NCBI RefSeq assembly: GCF_019399895.1
Contig: NC_091872.1
Coordinates: 6,332,395-6,396,394, forward strand
DNA: 64,000 nt
Source: Cardiocondyla obscurior
Lineage: Eukaryota > Arthropoda > Insecta > Hymenoptera > Formicidae
Direction of reading: 5' to 3'
The notes beneath the pieces were generated by a model that had not been told where the DNA came from, ran no database searches, and worked only from the letters and a program-made list of their open reading frames with translations. This document shows, piece after piece, positions 60,463-64,000 of the stretch; position 1 is the stretch's first letter; each line of letters begins with the position of its first letter. A program made the translations under genes and the position numbers.

Positions 60463-62805
60463 ATTATTAATACAGCCTGACAAAAAAGTAGTCCTATGCG
60501 CGACGCTGTTAGGTAACCGGTTTATCGCAATTAATTTAAAATATACGGTAGCAAGGCATTGATAATAAAATTAATTCAAACTTTAACTGGATTATGATAT
60601 TAAAGGAAAGTATGTAGAGCACTTGAGCTATTTTAGTTACGCGCTAGGTTTAGTTTTGCATCGCGAGTGCCTTGAAACTTCCTACTGCAGAGAATTGAAG
60701 TTTGCGCAAGGGTACTTAAGATTCTTCTTGCTAAATGCACGACAGCACAGCGATATTTGCGACGAGATATGGAATTGAATTTAAGCGCTGTGTGAATAGT
60801 GTACACAATAAGTTTAACTCGAGTAAATCGGCTTTATGTTTCATTCGTGTGACGACGATTCATATATTGCACATCGCCACGATAATACGAGTGACATATA
60901 CGCGCGTTGATGCGCCCACGTAGGATAGGTATAGATGTAGCCTCGAGATTTCAGGTCGATAGCCGTGACGTCAGCAGTTCGCGCAGGCGAGAGAGAGAGA
61001 GAGGCAAAAGAAGTGATGAAGTTCAAGGTTACCGCGCTCGAATGCACGTCCCACGCGGAAAATAGGAAAAGAGGGCGAATGGATTTTCCAGGTCCAAGGA
61101 AAAACGTCAACGCCTAGAAGGGGCAAGCTATATTCGTAACGGAGCTTATTAGAAAGAATTACGCTTTTAAAGAGGCCCGTTCTTTAACTATCAAACTGGT
61201 AAGACCTCATTTGTCGAAAACGATATAATAAGAATAAAGACGATGGGCAAAGCTTAACGCGCGAGAATAATTTCGAAGCAGAACACCATATTTCAATTTA
61301 ACTTTTTTTTTTCAAAACAATTAAACCAGCCGGAAAAATATTCACTTTACTTGATTAAAAAAAAAAGTTGTTTCAAGAAATGTATGAGACATTTATCGAT
61401 GATGGTAACGCTTCGATTTCTAATGGATTGCCACGTGTACCAGGTTCTGCAAGTCGATTCCCAATAGACATTTCGTAATCGAAGGTTCTGATAATATTAT
61501 TACTGTGCAACAATTTATCGACTATGTAGAACGATGACGCGGATCATACGCAACTACACCAATCACTGATTGTGTTGAAAACTTGATATCGCTTTTGTAA
61601 CGTCGCAAGTAATCTGAATGCACGACGCAATAGGCATCGTTGCTTATACAAGTCTACTCCGAGAGAAAAATATAATTACGTTTTTTTTTTTTTTCAAGCC
61701 TTCAACAATAAACATAGTCGAGTCGACAATAAAATTGTAACTGGATTCAAAGATTTTCTATCTCTGTATATAACAACTATGGAAGAAAAATAGAAAAAAA
61801 AAAAAAAGAAATCTTAGTCGACGTGCTTTTCTGATCAAATTTATTATGTAGATAAGTGAAGCAATTTGTTATTTAGTTCTTAGTACAATACAGCTTGCGC
61901 ACGAGGCCTGTTCCAGCAAATCACTGAAATCTGTTGTCTCGATACTCGAATGCCCTCGAAACGAAATCGTATTTGCGTCGGCACGCCCGGACGTGGCCCG
62001 GACACGGCCCGGACTGAGCAGCCTTGAACTTGCTCGCTCCCTTGAACAACTCACCCTCAGCTTCCGACCTTCTACATTTCCCTTCCCCAGCTCACCCTTG
62101 CTTAAAGCATACGCGTTCAGTATTTCGCAATAAGTGTACTCTTGACAAGCAACAAGGAAAAAGAGATCAATGTTGCAGAGTACAAATGTATTCTTTACTC
62201 CTCTTTCTCGGTAAATATATAAAACGCGAAGGCAATCGGAATGTGATATATACCCGGTAGAAACGCGACATTATTTACGAGGTTTCGTTTACTAGCTCCA
62301 TGAGAGCTTCCCGCTTCTACCCTCTTACCCACGTTCTCGCGTACCAAGTGACAAAGTGTCGTCCTGCCATGCGAAGGGCTAAATAATACGTATCCTTATC
62401 AATCTATAGGCTGACCTCGCGCTGCTCTCGACGAGCAGTCGCGTATAACGTTTGCCCGTGACCAACGGGGACCTTGGCAGTGGCTCGTGGCGACGGACGA
62501 GCGACGGCAGGGCTGAGCGTCGCGACGCAGACGTCGAGTGCGCGCGCAGTTCGCTCGATGCACCCGGAGGTCGCGCTCACGCGCGCCGGGAGCGACAACC
62601 TTGACCTTATACCACGGCCCGGTGACGAACAAGGTCCATCCACTCCTGAACGAACGAAGGTCGGCGGTACCGCGGCCGGCAAGCCGGAATAGAAGAGGGA
62701 GGTGGGACAGGGGAACCTAGTGAAATCCAGCTACTCCGCTCGATCTCCCTCGAGGACGCGTTAACGATCCTCAATTACCGCACCCTCGTCAGCTCCCTCG
62801 GCCAT

Positions 62806-62880
62806 TCTCTCTCTTTCTCTCTTTCTTTCCCTCTCTCTCTTTCTCTGTCTCTCTCTCTCTCTCTCTCTTTTCTCGCTCTC
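62806..62880. repeat. (CT)n microsatellite
   Basis: CT/CTTT repeats, GA-rich on the minus strand. It lies just beyond the inferred 3' end of the minus-strand gene at its right. Confidence 0.9.
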
Positions 62881-62942
62881 GTTATGGACTATAATTTTTT
62901 CGTACAATGCTGCATAATCTAACACACCCGCAAGGTTAATTC

Positions 62943-62948
62943 TTTATT
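62943..62948 (-). terminator. Poly(A) signal of a minus-strand gene
   Basis: On the minus strand AATAAA occurs 59 nt after the stop at 63008 and is followed by GU-rich ttgcgggtgtgttag. Signal order and spacing are those of a normal metazoan mRNA 3' end. Confidence 0.45.
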
Positions 62949-63007
62949 ATTTCGAAAGGAAGAAATAAAAATAAATTGTGCCGTTTTCCGACGATTCGAT
63001 GCTCCGT

Positions 63008-63336
63008 TCAGTTTTTTCGTTTCGTTAACTGCAGCAGGAAATAAAGACGGCACGAGTGAACTCTGTACAGCGGAAATAAGCGGCTGACCTCGCGAGCAAT
63101 CCGCGTCGATGAATGTAAGGATTGTAAGATAAATGGACTCACCCATAAATGCACCAGGAGAATCTCATATCCGTCCTCGCCGGTTGTGCCGTGACCCTTC
63201 GTTCGCTTCAGGATGCAATAAGATTCACTCGATTTGCCTCGTCGGGAACGGCAGTCTTCTCCCACAGCGAGATTATTAACACCTGCGATGCACGAAGACG
63301 AAATAAACGACGTAAAAGATTGCCTCTCCCCGGCAC
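63008..63336 (-). CDS. 3'-terminal exon(s) of an unidentified minus-strand gene (partial)
   Basis: Reading leftward: acceptor ttatctttttgttgcag ending at 63337, then a frame open for 64 codons (63336-63143; includes CRSRRGKSSESYCILKR and GYEILLVHLW). A consensus donor GTGAGTCC, a 114-nt intron-like stretch ending cctgctgcag, and a short last exon LTKRKN with TGA at 63010-63008 follow. The intron-like stretch is also open and in frame (38 codons), so it may be spliced or retained. A poly(A) signal lies 59 nt beyond the stop. I recognise no domain. The 5' part lies to the right, in or beyond the tandem repeat. It could equally be a spliced non-coding RNA. Confidence 0.35.
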
Positions 63337-64000
63337 CTGCAACAAAAAGATAAATGAGCTATAACGGCTGTTCGAAATCTAATTTGCTACGCTAAATGCA
63401 GATCGCCCTTCGATATTCGGATTTTCAATCGATCAAGCGACGCGCATTACGAACACGTATACATATGTACGCGAACGCGCACGGATATTTGTCTAATTTA
63501 CTTACGCTTTCAATTTTAACAGCCGCGATGTGGAAGTGTTCGAACTGCCGATTCTCGCGCACCATAGATTATGCGTACTTACGTACGTACGAAAACGAAC
63601 ATAAACGACATAGAAGATGGCGTCCCCGCGACACCCGCGTCACCCGCGACAAAGTTTAGTCGTGACAAAGAATCGGACGAGCGATGACGGCACCTGAAAA
63701 TCTAACCAATTTGCAACGCTAAACGCGGATCGTCTCTCGATGCTCAGATCCCGGATTAATCGCCGGTCAAGCGACGCGCGTTACGAACACGTATACACAT
63801 GTACGCGAACGCGCACGAATATTCGTTTGATTTACTTACGCTTTTAATTTCAACAGCCGCGATGTGGAAGTGTTCGAACTGTCGATTCTCACGCACCATA
63901 GATCACGCATACATACATATGAAAACAGACATAACACTATAGAAGATGGCGTCCCCGCGACACCCGCGTCACCCGCGACAAAGTTCAGTCGTGACAAAGA
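63331..64000. repeat. Tandem repeat, about 330-360 bp units, running off the right edge
   Basis: Two nearly complete copies and part of a third. agccgcgatg recurs at 63521 and 63855, cgtgacaaag at 63661 and 63990, cggcacctg at 63331 and 63688, and the segment GATGGCGTCCCCGCGACACC in both copies. Identity is high with scattered substitutions and small indels. On the minus strand, units carry an acceptor-like ttcag/tgcag before GTGCCG and a donor GTAAGT. The left end overlaps the terminal exon of the minus-strand gene. Confidence 0.8.

Larger units (their letters stand above)
54902..62917. other. Stretch without recognised genes
   Basis: AT-rich with poly(T) at 60439-60462 and several A runs. 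The frame 55757-55981 (+) has a real ATG and a protein-like sequence containing a possible donor GTAAGA at 55914, but nothing recognisable. The frame 58306-58037 (-) is 89 codons with a GTG start. A CpG-rich patch lies at 62410-62760. None is good enough to call a gene. Confidence 0.45.

Noticed and set aside
60475..60520. Transposon-end-like sequence after a poly(T) run (acagcctgacaaaaaagtag)
   Set aside because: No matching inverted end, transposase remnant or target-site duplication seen.
1..64000. Enrichment of TAGGTCA (RORE cores) across the window
   Set aside because: About six occurrences against roughly eight expected; individual sites are listed only for their position.
1..64000. 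CRISPR arrays, operons, bacterial mobile elements, integrated viral genes
   Set aside because: None seen; sequence character and the spliced nuclear receptor show animal nuclear DNA.

Overview
The window is insect nuclear DNA: AT-rich, full of poly(A)/poly(T) runs and short microsatellites, with CpG not obviously depleted and long non-coding stretches. The one protein gene I can name is the ecdysone-induced nuclear receptor E75 (Eip75B, NR1D family). Its GC-friendly codon use and compact introns would fit Hymenoptera, perhaps an ant, but I cannot fix the species by eye.

Layout. From 1 to about 7185 lies the 5' flank of E75, with CpG-rich, GA-rich and pyrimidine-rich stretches and a few candidate hormone-receptor sites. 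E75 itself runs left to right from 7186 to 13085. Exon 7186-7447 carries an isoform-specific start joined directly to the second zinc finger. A second, very small first exon at 9935-9998 starts an isoform with no DNA-binding domain. Both splice to the shared exons 10480-10721 and 11109-13085 (hinge, heme-binding ligand domain, long Q/S-rich tail). The exon with the first zinc finger was not found and probably lies left of the window. The 3'UTR appears to run to a good poly(A) signal at 15460.

From 15.5 to about 52.4 kb I find no recognisable protein-coding exon. This stretch holds one intact tRNA-Val(CAC) gene at 39885-39957 and several regulatory-looking clusters: five CACGTG E-boxes at 37.4-37.6 kb next to an ecdysone-response-element-like site, and paired CREs with a hairpin at 44.1-44.3 kb.

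The right end is the least expected part. On the minus strand, 52.4-54.3 kb holds three diverged copies of an exon-like unit whose 5' splice sites line up exactly (GTAA always 6 nt after the same core). At 62.9-63.3 kb there is a complete-looking 3' end of a minus-strand gene: acceptor, open exon, stop, AATAAA and a GU-rich tract. It abuts a roughly 330-bp tandem repeat (63.33-64.0 kb) that carries the same acceptor motif. These suggest one or two unidentified minus-strand transcription units, coding or non-coding, entering from the right edge.

The E75 parts fit together as an ecdysone-response module: alternative promoters make receptors with a complete, half or absent DNA-binding domain, all sharing one heme-binding repressor-type ligand domain. 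Palindromic EcRE-like sites lie in the intron between two of those promoters, and a Rev-erb/ROR-type site lies in the leader of one.
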